Source of the DNA: Acetatifactor sp.
Lineage (GTDB): Bacteria > Bacillota > Clostridia > Lachnospirales > Lachnospiraceae
Assembly: GCA_016290775.1 (NCBI GenBank)
Contig: JAEEVF010000005.1
Span: forward strand, 124,001 to 188,000
Reading direction: 5' to 3'
DNA: 64,000 nucleotides
This document shows positions 18,580 to 27,482 of the stretch, piece by piece (the first letter of the stretch is position 1; each line of letters starts with the position of its first letter). Under the pieces are notes generated by a model that saw nothing but the letters and a program-made list of their open reading frames with translations, did no database searches and was not told the origin of the DNA. A program made the translations under genes and the position numbers.

Positions 18580-21500
18580 TTGAATTTTGGAGTTTTGAAA
18601 CGTAACAAGAGAAACATAAAGGCCGCAGGAAGGCGTACTCTTAGTGGTGTGCTTGCACTGCTCTTAGTGCTTTCCGTGGTCACCATTACAAGCCCTGTGA
18701 GCGCAAAGGCGGCAGAGGAGAACCTGATCAAGAACCCGAACTTTGAGAGCGAAGACCTTTCGGACTGGATGGACACGGGCGCAGTCATCACAAGGCAGAC
18801 GCAAAATGACGCGATCTTTGACGACGTAAAAACCTATGCCGTGATCTCTGACAGAACCCAGAGCTATCAAGGCTTTTCCCAGGACGTCACCGATCGCGTG
18901 ATCCCTGGCGAAGAGTATGAGATCTCATTCTATGCAAGGCTTTCGGAAGAATATGCTGAGCTTCCTTCCAATCAAAGACAGGTCTTCTTTGGACCCTATG
19001 TCGTGGAAAACGGTACCACAAAGTACATGAGCCAGTCTTACAGTCCTGAGATCCGCGGCGGACTCGTCAAGGAAATCCCTGCGGGGCAGTGGGTGAAGTT
19101 TGAAGGCACCTACACGGTGTCGGAAGAAGCCAGCCAGGTGGTGGTGCGTTTCCAGGAGGAGAGCAGCGTTAAGAAGTTTTCCTATGCCATTACGGGTGTT
19201 TCCATGACGCTGAAGGAGTCGGCAAAGCCTGCAGAGACGCAGGAGCAGACGCAGGACCTTCCGATCCTGCGCGACGCGATCACGGCGGAGCTCGGCGAGG
19301 ACACCATCGTCGGCATGGTGACGCACCCCGTGAACAACAAAAAGGAATGGGCGCTCCTTACGAAGCATGCCAATGCGATGACCGCGGGCAATGAATTCAA
19401 GCCGGACGCACATTTTGGTTATTCCAACGGCAGGTGCCCCGGGACCGAGACCGTGACCTTAAACGGCAAGAAGCTCCTTGTGCCGAAAATTGATTATTCC
19501 CGCGGCGAGCAGGTGCTGAATGCCGTTCTGAAGTACAACGAGGCCAATCCGGACCATCCCATCAAGGTGCGCGGTCACGTGCTTGTATGGCATGCGCAGA
19601 CGCCGGAATGGTTCTTCCACGAGGACTATGATCCCGCCAAGGATTACGTGTCCAAGGAAGTGATGGACCAGCGTCTGGAATGGTACGTCAAGAGTCTGTT
19701 CACGCATTACATGGGCAAGGACAGCAAATATAAGGATCTGTTCTATGGCTGGGACGTGGTGAACGAGGCTTGCTCCGACAGCACCTCCCAGATCTACCGT
19801 GACGATCAGGGCGGAAATGACAAGCTGACCGACTCGACGCACTCGAGCAAGTCCAGCTGGTGGCATATCTATCAGAGCAATGAATATATCATCAATGCGT
19901 TCAGATATGCCAATAAATATGCTCCCGCCGACGTGGAGCTTTATTACAACGATTACAATGACAGCTGGTCCGTCAAGGTTCCGAACATCTGCGCACTCCT
20001 TAAGGCAGTCAAGGAACAGGAGGGCGCCCCGGGCGTCGGCACCAGGATCGATGCCTTTGGCATGCAGGCGCATTACGGGCTGGACAGCTTTGACGTTACC
20101 GCATTTGAGTCTGCGGCGAGACAGTACCTCGACATCGTCGGCAAGATCCAGCTGACGGAGCTCGACATGGGCGCAAGCTCGAACTACGACGGCACGGAAG
20201 CGACCAAGGATCAGGAATATCAAGACCAGGCGCTGGTTTACCAGAGCATCTACGAGGTGCTTAAAAAATTGGATGCCGAGGAAGGATATGAAGTCGGCGG
20301 CATCACCTTCTGGGGTGTGACGGACCCGACCAGCTGGCTGCAGAACAAGAGCGATCTTGGCGGCGGCGCGGACGGCCTTAGGAGCCAGTGTCCGCTGCTC
20401 TTTGACGGGAATTATGAAGCAAAGCCCGCGTTCTGGGCCTTCGTGGATCCCTCGAAGATCAAGATCGTACAGAAGAAGGTAGAGGCCAGAAGAAGCTATG
20501 ACGGGAAATCAACCGATGCCCTTTCCTATGTGGCGGAATCCGGTGCGATATCCGTAAAGATCACTCCCGTTTGGGATATGGAAGGCATTTCGCTGTTCCT
20601 CGAGGTGACGGACAAGACCTTGGATAAAGAGGCGGACAGTGTCACCGTTTATTGGACCGAGGACTTAGAGGGGCGCGAGGGCATCACGCCCAGCATCATC
20701 TCCCTAAAGCGCACGGAATGCGGTTCCATGGGAGGCGGCTACAAGACCACCGTAAAACTGCCCGTCAGTGAAATATGCTTTGGAAAGCAGATTCTCTTTG
20801 ACGTCAAGGTGGTGGACGCAAGCTCCGTGACCATGGCCTACAATGACTTGCAGATGACGCAGGAAAAAAGCAGTCAGAATTATGCATTGTTGACGCTGAA
20901 GCCTGCTTTGCAGCGCGTCGCCCAGGGAACACCCACGATCGACGGTGAGTTGGATGAGGTCTGGAACACGACGCAGACAATGTGGCTCAACGTGAATACG
21001 GGCGCGGCAAAGTGCAGCGCTAAGGCCAAGGTGCTCTGGGATGCGAAAAAGCTTTACGTTTATGCATGGGTGGAGGATGCGGACGTCTCCGTAAAGGGCG
21101 CGGAGGCCTACGAGAAGGATTCCCTTGAGGTCTATATCGACGAAGACAACGCAGGCGGCATCGCCTATGCCAAGGATGATAAGAGATACCGCATCAATGC
21201 GGAGAATGAAGTGACCTGCCTTGGAAAGAAGGCTTCGGAAAAGAAGGTGGAGTCCAAGGTCAAAAAGACGGAGAAGGGATATTGCATCGAAGCCGCATTC
21301 GAGTGGACGGACTTAAAGCCGAAGGTGCACGCGCTGGTAGGGTTCGATCTTCGGATCAACGACGCGAACTCGGACGGAACAAGGATCGGGACACTAAGCT
21401 GGTGCGACGCGACAGGTGACGCAGGAACGATGCCTTCGTGCTTCGGAACCCTCAAGCTTGCAGCAGAAGGCGACGCGCTGGAGGAAGACGGCACCAATCC

Positions 21501-21795
21501 GGACCAGGCGATCAGCCAGGCCAAGGCGTTCTCGGCTGACGGGGCTTCGCAGAGCGGAGAGAGCGATGCGCAGGCTGAGCCCGGCGACGGAACAGAGACC
21601 GCTTTGGACGATGAGAAGGAGGTTCCAGACAATCCGAAGAAGACCCCTTGGACCGCGATCATCGGCATCTGCCTTTTGCTAGTGGCCGGAGGCGTCGGAA
21701 TGTTCTTTTGCGGTAAGGAGCGGAAGAAAAAAGAGGACGAAGAGCCTTCCCAAAATGAAGAGAAAAAAGACGAAAAAAACGATGAAACGACGTGA
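18580..21795 (+). CDS. Membrane-anchored endo-1,4-beta-xylanase (GH10) with carbohydrate-binding modules
   Basis: A 1071-residue secreted enzyme. It starts with TTG, since GGAGG lies at a proper distance and no ATG fits. Residues 1-44 are a signal peptide ending near AKAAEE. A CBM4/CBM22-like beta-sandwich follows (about 48-210, starting NLIKNPNFESEDLSDW). The GH10 barrel spans about 225-625, with acid/base Glu396 in WDVVNEA and nucleophile Glu527 in QLTELDM. Two beta-rich parts follow, the second (about 780-960) resembling CBM9, with TPTIDGELDEVWN. Near residues 1025-1048 a hydrophobic helix and a charged Lys/Glu tail would anchor it in the membrane. It should cut xylan at the cell surface. 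The 2-bp gap to the MutS-like pair is an odd context for a glycosidase. Confidence 0.92.
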   Translation: MNFGVLKRNKRNIKAAGRRTLSGVLALLLVLSVVTITSPVSAKAAEENLIKNPNFESEDLSDWMDTGAVITRQTQNDAIFDDVKTYAVISDRTQSYQGFSQDVTDRVIPGEEYEISFYARLSEEYAELPSNQRQVFFGPYVVENGTTKYMSQSYSPEIRGGLVKEIPAGQWVKFEGTYTVSEEASQVVVRFQEESSVKKFSYAITGVSMTLKESAKPAETQEQTQDLPILRDAITAELGEDTIVGMVTHPVNNKKEWALLTKHANAMTAGNEFKPDAHFGYSNGRCPGTETVTLNGKKLLVPKIDYSRGEQVLNAVLKYNEANPDHPIKVRGHVLVWHAQTPEWFFHEDYDPAKDYVSKEVMDQRLEWYVKSLFTHYMGKDSKYKDLFYGWDVVNEACSDSTSQIYRDDQGGNDKLTDSTHSSKSSWWHIYQSNEYIINAFRYANKYAPADVELYYNDYNDSWSVKVPNICALLKAVKEQEGAPGVGTRIDAFGMQAHYGLDSFDVTAFESAARQYLDIVGKIQLTELDMGASSNYDGTEATKDQEYQDQALVYQSIYEVLKKLDAEEGYEVGGITFWGVTDPTSWLQNKSDLGGGADGLRSQCPLLFDGNYEAKPAFWAFVDPSKIKIVQKKVEARRSYDGKSTDALSYVAESGAISVKITPVWDMEGISLFLEVTDKTLDKEADSVTVYWTEDLEGREGITPSIISLKRTECGSMGGGYKTTVKLPVSEICFGKQILFDVKVVDASSVTMAYNDLQMTQEKSSQNYALLTLKPALQRVAQGTPTIDGELDEVWNTTQTMWLNVNTGAAKCSAKAKVLWDAKKLYVYAWVEDADVSVKGAEAYEKDSLEVYIDEDNAGGIAYAKDDKRYRINAENEVTCLGKKASEKKVESKVKKTEKGYCIEAAFEWTDLKPKVHALVGFDLRINDANSDGTRIGTLSWCDATGDAGTMPSCFGTLKLAAEGDALEEDGTNPDQAISQAKAFSADGASQSGESDAQAEPGDGTETALDDEKEVPDNPKKTPWTAIIGICLLLVAGGVGMFFCGKERKKKEDEEPSQNEEKKDEKNDETT

Positions 21796-21804
21796 ATTTA
21801 GGGC

Positions 21805-21833
21805 TTGAAAAATACCGAGAAATCACGTAAGAT
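21805..21833 (+). promoter_or_regulatory. Promoter of the ZTP-riboswitch purine operon
   Basis: TTGAAA at 21805-21810 and TAAGAT at 21828-21833 are 17 bp apart, placing the start site at about 21840, right at the beginning of the aptamer. Confidence 0.65.
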
Positions 21834-21840
21834 AATTTCA

Positions 21841-21917
21841 TGAGCTGCACGACTGGCGGAACAGTGGAGAACCACGAGGGAGTGCAGAAAAATGATAAGC
21901 CGACCGCCTGGGCAACG
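21841..21917 (+). ncRNA. ZTP riboswitch (pfl motif)
   Basis: The sequence contains the pfl hallmarks in order: a P1-like stem CTGCAC/GTGCAG, the internal-loop element ACGACTGGCGGAACA, a GTGG/CCAC hairpin followed by GAGGGAGT, and the far-downstream CCGCCTGGGCA pseudoknot element. This class binds ZTP or ZMP, intermediates that build up when 10-formyltetrahydrofolate is scarce, and turns on purine and folate genes. The aptamer sits upstream of IMP cyclohydrolase and AICAR transformylase, exactly the step affected. Confidence 0.93.
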
Positions 21918-21955
21918 CTTGAACCTTTATGGGAAACGTGGCTCAGGCGGTTTTT
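21904..21955 (+). terminator. Riboswitch-controlled terminator
   Basis: CCGCCTG at 21904-21910, part of the ligand-binding pseudoknot, can instead pair with CAGGCGG at 21944-21950, followed by five T. Ligand binding should therefore hold the 5' half and prevent termination, an ON switch. Confidence 0.9.
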
Positions 21956-21960
21956 GTAGC

Positions 21961-22156
21961 GAGGAAAGAAACCAAGCGACAGCGAAGCTGGCATTTGGTT
22001 TCAACCGAGCCAAGCGCATGGAAATCTTCGATTTCCAAGCTATGCACGAAATAAAATGAAAAGCTGCGAAGCAGCGCCGGATGCCGAAGGCAGCCGAATT
22101 TTATGAGTGAAGAGGAAAGAAACCAAGCGACAGCGAAGCTGGCATTTGGTTTCAAC
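21961..22156 (+). repeat. Array of short-loop hairpins flanked by two identical 45-bp repeats
   Basis: Identical 45-bp copies lie at 21961-22005 and 22112-22156. Each folds as an 8-bp stem GAAACCAA/TTGGTTTC with an inner AGC-GAA-GCT hairpin. Between them are GGAAATC-TTC-GATTTCC (22020-22036), GCTGC-GAA-GCAGC (22063-22075) and GGATGCC-GAA-GGCAGCC (22079-22095), the last two enclosed by ATAAAAT/ATTTTAT (22051-22057 and 22098-22104). All loops are three bases, GAA or TTC. The array lies in the mRNA leader between the riboswitch terminator and the cyclohydrolase gene. It has no coding potential that I trust and may be a REP-like repeat insertion. Confidence 0.85.
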
Positions 22157-22183
22157 AAAAGCGACAGCGAAGGAGGAAAAAAC

Positions 22184-22891
22184 ATGTTTTCACTGAAACA
22201 GGAACTGGAAAGCAACACCTATCCCGGAAGAGGGATCGTCATCGGAAGGTCTGCAGACGGAAAGAAAGCCGTAACGGCATATTTCATCATGGGCAGAAGT
22301 TCCAACAGCCGTAACCGTGTGTTCATCAAGGAAGGGGAAGGGATCCGCACCCAGGCATTTGATCCTTCCAAGCTTGAGGATCCGAGCCTGATCATTTACG
22401 CTCCGGTACGTGTCCTTGGATATGACACGATCGTCACAAACGGTGATCAGACCGACACTATTTATGACGGCATGGCAAGCGGAGAAACCTTTGAACAGTC
22501 CTTAAGGTGCCGTGAGTTTGAGCCCGACGGCCCGAACTACACCCCCAGGATTTCCGGCTTGATGCACGTTGAGGGCGGGAAATATGATTTCGCAATGTCC
22601 ATCTTAAAGAGCAATGACGGAGATCCGGATTGCTGCAACCGTTACACCTTTACCTATGACAATCCGAAGGCTGGTGAGGGAAGATTCATCCACACCTACG
22701 TCGGCGACGGCAACCCCCTGCCGAGCTTTATGGGCGAGCCCACCAAGGTAGATATCGCAGGCGACATTGATGCCTTCACCGAGATGGTCTGGAATGCGCT
22801 CAATGAGGAGAACAAGGTAAGCCTGTTCGTAAGATTCATTGACATTGAGACTGGAGAATATGAGACTAGGATCGTAAATAAGAATCAATAA
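22184..22891 (+). CDS. IMP cyclohydrolase, PurO-like
   Basis: A 235-residue protein of the IMP_cyclohyd (archaeal PurO-type) fold family, recognised by the N-terminal NTYPGRGIVIG, the FIMGRSSNSRNRVF segment and the RISGLMH block. It should close FAICAR to IMP, the last step of de novo purine synthesis. The ATG at 22184 follows GAAGGAGGA; the upstream ATG at 22103 lies inside the repeat array and is rejected. The AICAR transformylase gene follows 16 bp later. The pair replaces the fused PurH of most bacteria and is under the ZTP riboswitch. Confidence 0.88.
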   Translation: MFSLKQELESNTYPGRGIVIGRSADGKKAVTAYFIMGRSSNSRNRVFIKEGEGIRTQAFDPSKLEDPSLIIYAPVRVLGYDTIVTNGDQTDTIYDGMASGETFEQSLRCREFEPDGPNYTPRISGLMHVEGGKYDFAMSILKSNDGDPDCCNRYTFTYDNPKAGEGRFIHTYVGDGNPLPSFMGEPTKVDIAGDIDAFTEMVWNALNEENKVSLFVRFIDIETGEYETRIVNKNQ

Positions 22892-22907
22892 GAAGAAGGA
22901 GAACGTC

Positions 22908-24086
22908 ATGAACGAAATTCAGTTGAAATATGGTTGTAACCCCAATCAGAAGCCCTCAAGGATCTTTATGGAGGACGGCAGTGAGTTGCCTGTTACCGTG
23001 CTGAACGGTAAGCCTGGCTATATTAACTTTTTGGATGCCTTCAACGGCTGGCAGCTTGTAAAGGAGCTCAAGGAGGCAACCGGCCTTCCCGCAGCAACTT
23101 CCTTCAAGCACGTAAGCCCCGCAGGCGCTGCAGTAGGTCTTCCTCTTTCCGATACGCTTGCGAAGATCTACTGGGTAGATGATCTCGGTGAGCTTTCTCC
23201 CCTGGCGTGTGCATATGCAAGGGCAAGAGGCGCTGACAGAATGTCCTCCTTCGGCGATTTCATCGCGCTCTCTGACGTTTGCGACGCTGACACCGCAAGA
23301 CTGATCAAGAGAGAGGTTTCCGACGGCGTGATCGCGCCCGGATATACCGAGGAAGCACTTGAGATGCTTAAGGCAAAGAAGAAGGGCAACTACAACGTGA
23401 TCCAGATCGATCCTTCGTACGTGCCCGCACCCATCGAGAAGAAGCAGGTTTACGGCATCACCTTCGAGCAGGGCAGAAATGAGCTGGACGTCAACGGCGA
23501 CCTTCTTTCCAACATCGTGACCGCAAACAAGGAGATCCCTGAGAGCGCTTTGATCGACATGAAGATCTCACTGATCACCCTAAAGTACACGCAGTCCAAC
23601 TCCGTATGCTACGTGAAGGACGGCCAGGCCATCGGTATCGGCGCAGGGCAGCAGTCCAGAATTCATTGCACCAGACTTGCAGGTCAGAAGGCTGACAACT
23701 GGTTCCTTCGTCAGTCTCCCCAGGTGATGGGCCTTCAGTTTGTGGACGGCCTTGGCCGCGCAGACCGCGACAATGCGATCGACGTTTACATGGGCGATGA
23801 ATATGAAGACGTGCTTGCAGACGGCGTTTGGGAGAAGAACTTTAAGGTAAAGCCCGCCGTGTTCACCAGAGAAGAAAAGAGAGCATGGCTTGACAAGATG
23901 CAGGGCGTAACCTGCGGCAGCGACGCATTCTTCCCGTTCTCCGACAATATCGAGAGAGCACACAAGAGCGGCGTTGCGTACATCGCACAGCCCGGCGGTT
24001 CCGTGCGTGACGATCTCGTAATCGAGTGCGCAGACAAGTACAACATGGTGATGGCATTTACCGGAATCAGACTGTTCCACCACTAA
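22908..24086 (+). CDS. AICAR transformylase (stand-alone, PurH C-terminal type)
   Basis: A 392-residue enzyme that transfers a formyl group from 10-formyltetrahydrofolate to AICAR, giving FAICAR. It corresponds to the C-terminal domain of PurH: it starts at LKYGCNPNQKPS, has the catalytic Lys67-His68 in TSFKHVSPAG, and retains the AGQQSRIHCTRLAGQKAD and FPFSDNIERAHKSGV segments. There is no cyclohydrolase domain. A GGAGAACGTC site precedes the ATG. Folate shortage would raise its substrate ZMP, which the upstream riboswitch senses. Confidence 0.94.
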   Translation: MNEIQLKYGCNPNQKPSRIFMEDGSELPVTVLNGKPGYINFLDAFNGWQLVKELKEATGLPAATSFKHVSPAGAAVGLPLSDTLAKIYWVDDLGELSPLACAYARARGADRMSSFGDFIALSDVCDADTARLIKREVSDGVIAPGYTEEALEMLKAKKKGNYNVIQIDPSYVPAPIEKKQVYGITFEQGRNELDVNGDLLSNIVTANKEIPESALIDMKISLITLKYTQSNSVCYVKDGQAIGIGAGQQSRIHCTRLAGQKADNWFLRQSPQVMGLQFVDGLGRADRDNAIDVYMGDEYEDVLADGVWEKNFKVKPAVFTREEKRAWLDKMQGVTCGSDAFFPFSDNIERAHKSGVAYIAQPGGSVRDDLVIECADKYNMVMAFTGIRLFHH

Positions 24087-24154
24087 GGCTTACAAAAGAA
24101 GCAATGAAACGGTGCCATCTGCCGCGGCAGGTGGCATCCTTGTGAGGAAGTTAC

Positions 24155-24901
24155 ATGGAAGAGCATTCGGAAGCATATGAAACAGAATTGGAAGAACAAG
24201 AGGAGCAGGACGATAAGGAGCAGAAGTCCTATCAGTGGGTTTCAGTCTTGGGCATTGTCCTGATGATCGGCTCCGTTGTCGCCGTGCTTGCGCTTGCGAT
24301 CTACTGTCTGCAAAAGGGCTATAAGGATTACTTGTTCTACGACGCGCAGCGTAAGGTCCTTGTGGCGCCCAAGCCCTATGGGGATTATTGCAGGATCCTT
24401 TTCTGGATCGGCTTTGCGGGCGGCGTTTTGGTGATCGCGCGGGAGTCCCTGCAGAAGGCACATCCCATCACGAAAGCAATCCGCACAGTCCTTGCGGCGA
24501 CGGGCTTTGTGATCACGCTTTTTGCGAATGCCTTCTTCGCATCTTCCCTTTACGTGAACGAGGGCCTTGGCTTTCAGCCGACCTATGACATGATCCCGAC
24601 GGAGTTCGCGCCTAAGGACGAGGTGTTCCTGGTGGTGAAGAACAAGTCCTGGCGGGTCGTTCAGGTGTATTATCTCGCACACTACCTGGATCAGGACCTG
24701 GCCTATTGGGTCGATGGATATGACCTCGCCGAGGCGGAGCGTTCCTACGAGGCGTTCTTAAATCCGGATGCGATCCTGTGGGAGGAGAGGCAGTACCATG
24801 TTTGGGAAAGCGGGGAGTCAGAGCCTCACACGGAGTACTTTTACCTTTCGGATTTCCCGGAAGAAATCTTAGAGAGAGAGCTTTTGTCAAACAAGAATTA
24901 A
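24155..24901 (+). CDS. Hypothetical membrane protein
   Basis: A 248-residue protein of unknown family. The N-terminus is acidic ([18 protein letters not shown], residues 1-26). Three hydrophobic helices fall near residues 30-52, 76-95 and 108-130, followed by an outside or cytosolic domain with [20 protein letters not shown] and many aromatic and acidic residues. A weak AGGAAG precedes the ATG. It lies between the AICAR transformylase and glnS and may be cotranscribed with either; no role can be inferred. Confidence 0.7.
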   Translation: MEEHSEAYETELEEQEEQDDKEQKSYQWVSVLGIVLMIGSVVAVLALAIYCLQKGYKDYLFYDAQRKVLVAPKPYGDYCRILFWIGFAGGVLVIARESLQKAHPITKAIRTVLAATGFVITLFANAFFASSLYVNEGLGFQPTYDMIPTEFAPKDEVFLVVKNKSWRVVQVYYLAHYLDQDLAYWVDGYDLAEAERSYEAFLNPDAILWEERQYHVWESGESEPHTEYFYLSDFPEEILERELLSNKN

Positions 24902-24927
24902 ACGCTTCGGCGGAAAGAAGGATCAAC

Positions 24928-26640
24928 ATGGCAGAGTTTGAAAATAATATGGCAGAGGAAACGGAAGAAAAAGAGGTTGTCAGCCGCAACTTTATTGAGC
25001 AGGCCATCGACAAGGACCTTGCCGAGGGCGTATATGACACGGTCCACACCAGGTTTCCTCCGGAGCCCAATGGATATCTGCACATCGGACACGCGAAGTC
25101 CATACTGGTAAACTATGGGCTGGCGAAAGAATATGGCGGAAAATTCAACATGCGCTTTGACGACACCAACCCCACGAAGGAGGACGTTGAATTCGTGGAG
25201 TCCATCAAGGAGGACGTGCAGTGGCTTGGCGCGGATTATGAGGACAGGCTCTTTTTTGCATCCAATTATTTCGGCCAGATGTATGAGGCGGCCGTGAAGC
25301 TGATTAAGAAGGGCAAGGCATATGTTTCCGAGCTTTCCGCAGAAGAGATCAGGGCGACCAGAGGTTCCTTTACGGAGCCTGGGACCAATGATCCAAACCG
25401 CGAGCGGCCTATGGAAGAGAACCTGCGTCTTTTCGAGGAGATGAAGGAAGGAAAATATGCGGACGGAGAATTGGTGCTGCGCGCAAAGATCGACATGGCA
25501 AGCCCCAACATCAACATGCGTGACCCCGTCATTTACCGCGTGGCCCACATGACGCACCATAATACGGGAGATGCCTGGTGCATCTATCCCATGTATGATT
25601 TCGCACATCCCATTGAGGATGCGATCGAGGGCATCACCCATTCCATCTGTACGCTGGAATTTGAGGACCACAGGCCCTTGTATGATTGGGTGGTAAGGGA
25701 GCTGGAATACCCCCATCCGCCTCGTCAGATCGAGCAGGCGAAGATGTACTTAAAGAACGTGGTGACCGGTAAGAGATACATCAAAAAGCTTGTGCTGGAA
25801 GGCAAGGTGGACGGCTGGGACGATCCGAGGCTCGTATCAATTGCGGCACTTCGCAGAAGAGGCTTTACGCCACAGTCCATCAAGATGTTTGTGGAAATGT
25901 GCGGCGTGTCCAAGGCACAGTCCGTTGCGGATTATGCGGCATTGGAATACTGCATCCGCGAGGACTTAAAGCCCAAGGCGCCCAGATACATGGCGGTGCT
26001 CGATCCCGTAAAGCTTGTGATCGACAACTATCCGGAAGGGCAGACGGAGTGGCTTGACGCCGTGAACAACCCGGAGAATGAGGCCCTTGGCACCAGAAAG
26101 ATCCCCTTCGGGAAGGTTCTCTACATTGAGCGCGAGGACTTCATGGAGGAGCCGCCGAAGAAATACTTCAGAATGTTCCCCGGAAATGAAGTGCGTCTGA
26201 TGAATGCATATTTCGTCACCTGCACGGGTTGCGTGAAGGACGAGAACGGCAACGTGACGGAGATCCACTGCACCTACGATCCTGCGTCGAAGGGCGGCAA
26301 CAGCCCGGACGGCAGAAAAGTCAAGGGCACCATCCACTTCGTGGAAGCGACCCATGCCATTCCCGCAAAGGTTCGCCTTTACGAAAACCTGATCGATGAG
26401 GAGAAGGCGGAGGCGGCAGGGAGCGTATATGACGAGGAAGGGAACGTGTTCCTGAATCCGAATTCGCTGACGGAGAAGGAAGCCTTCTTAGAGCCTGCTT
26501 TTGCCGGCGTCAAGGCATATGACAGATTCCAGTTTGTTCGACAGGGGTTCTTCAGCGTGGATCCCAAGGATTCCAAGGAAGGCGCGCTGGTGTTCAACCG
26601 CATCGTATCGCTGAAGAGTTCCTTTGTGCTTCCTAAGTAA
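24928..26640 (+). CDS. glnS: Glutaminyl-tRNA synthetase
   Basis: A 570-residue class I synthetase that charges tRNA(Gln). The HIGH box is in [14 protein letters not shown], and the [16 protein letters not shown] and [12 protein letters not shown] segments are typical of GlnRS rather than GluRS; the C-terminal beta-barrel anticodon domain is complete. The KMSKS-type site reads [11 protein letters not shown] (residues 279-289), keeping the lysine but differing from the common VMSKR. The ATG at 24928 is chosen because the more upstream ATG at 24778 is inside the previous gene. The window also has GatCAB, so that complex may serve mainly tRNA(Asn). Confidence 0.95.
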   Translation: MAEFENNMAEETEEKEVVSRNFIEQAIDKDLAEGVYDTVHTRFPPEPNGYLHIGHAKSILVNYGLAKEYGGKFNMRFDDTNPTKEDVEFVESIKEDVQWLGADYEDRLFFASNYFGQMYEAAVKLIKKGKAYVSELSAEEIRATRGSFTEPGTNDPNRERPMEENLRLFEEMKEGKYADGELVLRAKIDMASPNINMRDPVIYRVAHMTHHNTGDAWCIYPMYDFAHPIEDAIEGITHSICTLEFEDHRPLYDWVVRELEYPHPPRQIEQAKMYLKNVVTGKRYIKKLVLEGKVDGWDDPRLVSIAALRRRGFTPQSIKMFVEMCGVSKAQSVADYAALEYCIREDLKPKAPRYMAVLDPVKLVIDNYPEGQTEWLDAVNNPENEALGTRKIPFGKVLYIEREDFMEEPPKKYFRMFPGNEVRLMNAYFVTCTGCVKDENGNVTEIHCTYDPASKGGNSPDGRKVKGTIHFVEATHAIPAKVRLYENLIDEEKAEAAGSVYDEEGNVFLNPNSLTEKEAFLEPAFAGVKAYDRFQFVRQGFFSVDPKDSKEGALVFNRIVSLKSSFVLPK

Positions 26641-26664
26641 AGATTAAAGATTTAAGACATGAAA

Positions 26665-26692
26665 AAGCCCCTTGGAGTACTCCAAGGGGCTT
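26665..26692 (-). terminator. Terminator between glnS and the YtxH-like gene
   Basis: AAGCCCCTTGGA pairs with TCCAAGGGGCTT around GTAC. On the minus strand a run of five T follows, ending the YtxH-like gene; on the plus strand the T-run is weaker, so it may serve both convergent genes. Confidence 0.88.
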
Positions 26693-26709
26693 GCTTTGTC
26701 TTGTTTTAC

Positions 26710-27291
26710 TTATTTCTTTTTGGATTTCTTTTCGGTAACTTCTTCCGCAGGTTCCTCGGCAGCAGCTTCAGCTTCCTCGGCAGCTTCAACGGCAGCCTCC
26801 TCAGCGGCCTCCACCTTTTCTGCTACGGCCTCGCCAGCCTCGTCAAGCTTGTCGGCAACGGCCTCAGCGGTTTCAGCAATGGTATCCTCTGCGGCATCAA
26901 CCGCGTCAGCAACCTTTTCGCCAAGATCCTCGGCTGCATCAGCAACCTCCTCTGCGAAATCCTCGGCGCCGCCTTCTTCCTCAAAGAAGCCTTCCACCTT
27001 CTCGATCACGCGCTTGCCTTTTTCAGCAACCTTGTTTGCCATGTTGGTGATGGTAGCGGAAGCCTTGGATGCCATCTCTTCGATGTCAACCTTCTTCTTT
27101 GCGTCCTTGCCGTCCATGTCCAGCTCTACGTAGCCATGCTCAGCGTCATCTGCATCGCTAAGATCATCAAAATCGTCATCACAGGCACACTTGCATTCCT
27201 CTTTCTTTTTCTGTGAGAAATAATATCCTGCTGCAGCTGCGGTGGTCAGTGCTGCTGCGGTCAAAATGAACTTTCCTAATTTCTTTGCCAT
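26710..27291 (-). CDS. YtxH-like membrane-anchored Ala/Glu-rich protein
   Basis: A 193-residue protein with a short N-terminal membrane helix (residues 6-25, KFILTAAALTTAAAAGYYF), a small cysteine-bearing acidic stretch (CKCACDDDFDD), and then about 130 residues of repeating Ala/Glu/Val heptad-like sequence that should form long amphipathic or coiled helices, ending in KKSKKK. It resembles YtxH/apolipoprotein-like stress proteins of Firmicutes. Function is unknown. An AAAGGAG site precedes the ATG. The gene is divergent from the TetR gene, with 191 bp between the starts. Confidence 0.72.
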   Translation of the reverse strand: MAKKLGKFILTAAALTTAAAAGYYFSQKKKEECKCACDDDFDDLSDADDAEHGYVELDMDGKDAKKKVDIEEMASKASATITNMANKVAEKGKRVIEKVEGFFEEEGGAEDFAEEVADAAEDLGEKVADAVDAAEDTIAETAEAVADKLDEAGEAVAEKVEAAEEAAVEAAEEAEAAAEEPAEEVTEKKSKKK

Positions 27292-27424
27292 AATGGAGAC
27301 TCCTTTCTGTAAATCAAATGATAAAATTATTCTAATACAGTTTTGCGGAAATGAAAAGAGAAAAACTATTATTTTTTTGTTAAAAAATTGTTTCCAATTT
27401 GGGAAACTGCTTTGGGATTTAAAC

Positions 27425-27453
27425 TTGCAAGAGCCATAAGGGTGTGTTACACT
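27425..27453 (+). promoter_or_regulatory. Putative promoter/operator of the TetR gene
   Basis: TTGCAA at 27425-27430 and TACACT at 27448-27453 are 17 bp apart. The odd palindrome GTGTTACAC overlaps the -10 region and could be an operator for the TetR protein itself. Confidence 0.45.
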
Positions 27454-27482
27454 TTAGGCACAGTAATGAATGGGAGCTTGGG

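Noticed and set aside
21961..22156. CRISPR array
   Set aside because: Only two copies of the repeat, 106 bp apart, the intervening DNA is itself palindromic, and no cas gene is near.
22103..22183. Upstream in-frame start for the IMP cyclohydrolase
   Set aside because: It lies in the hairpin repeat and lacks a ribosome binding site, while ATG 22184 follows AAGGAGG and matches the family start.
26672..27133. Plus-strand Ser/Ala-rich frames opposite the YtxH-like gene
   Set aside because: Composition is the antisense image of Ala/Glu codons, and the minus-strand frame has a good start and ribosome binding site.
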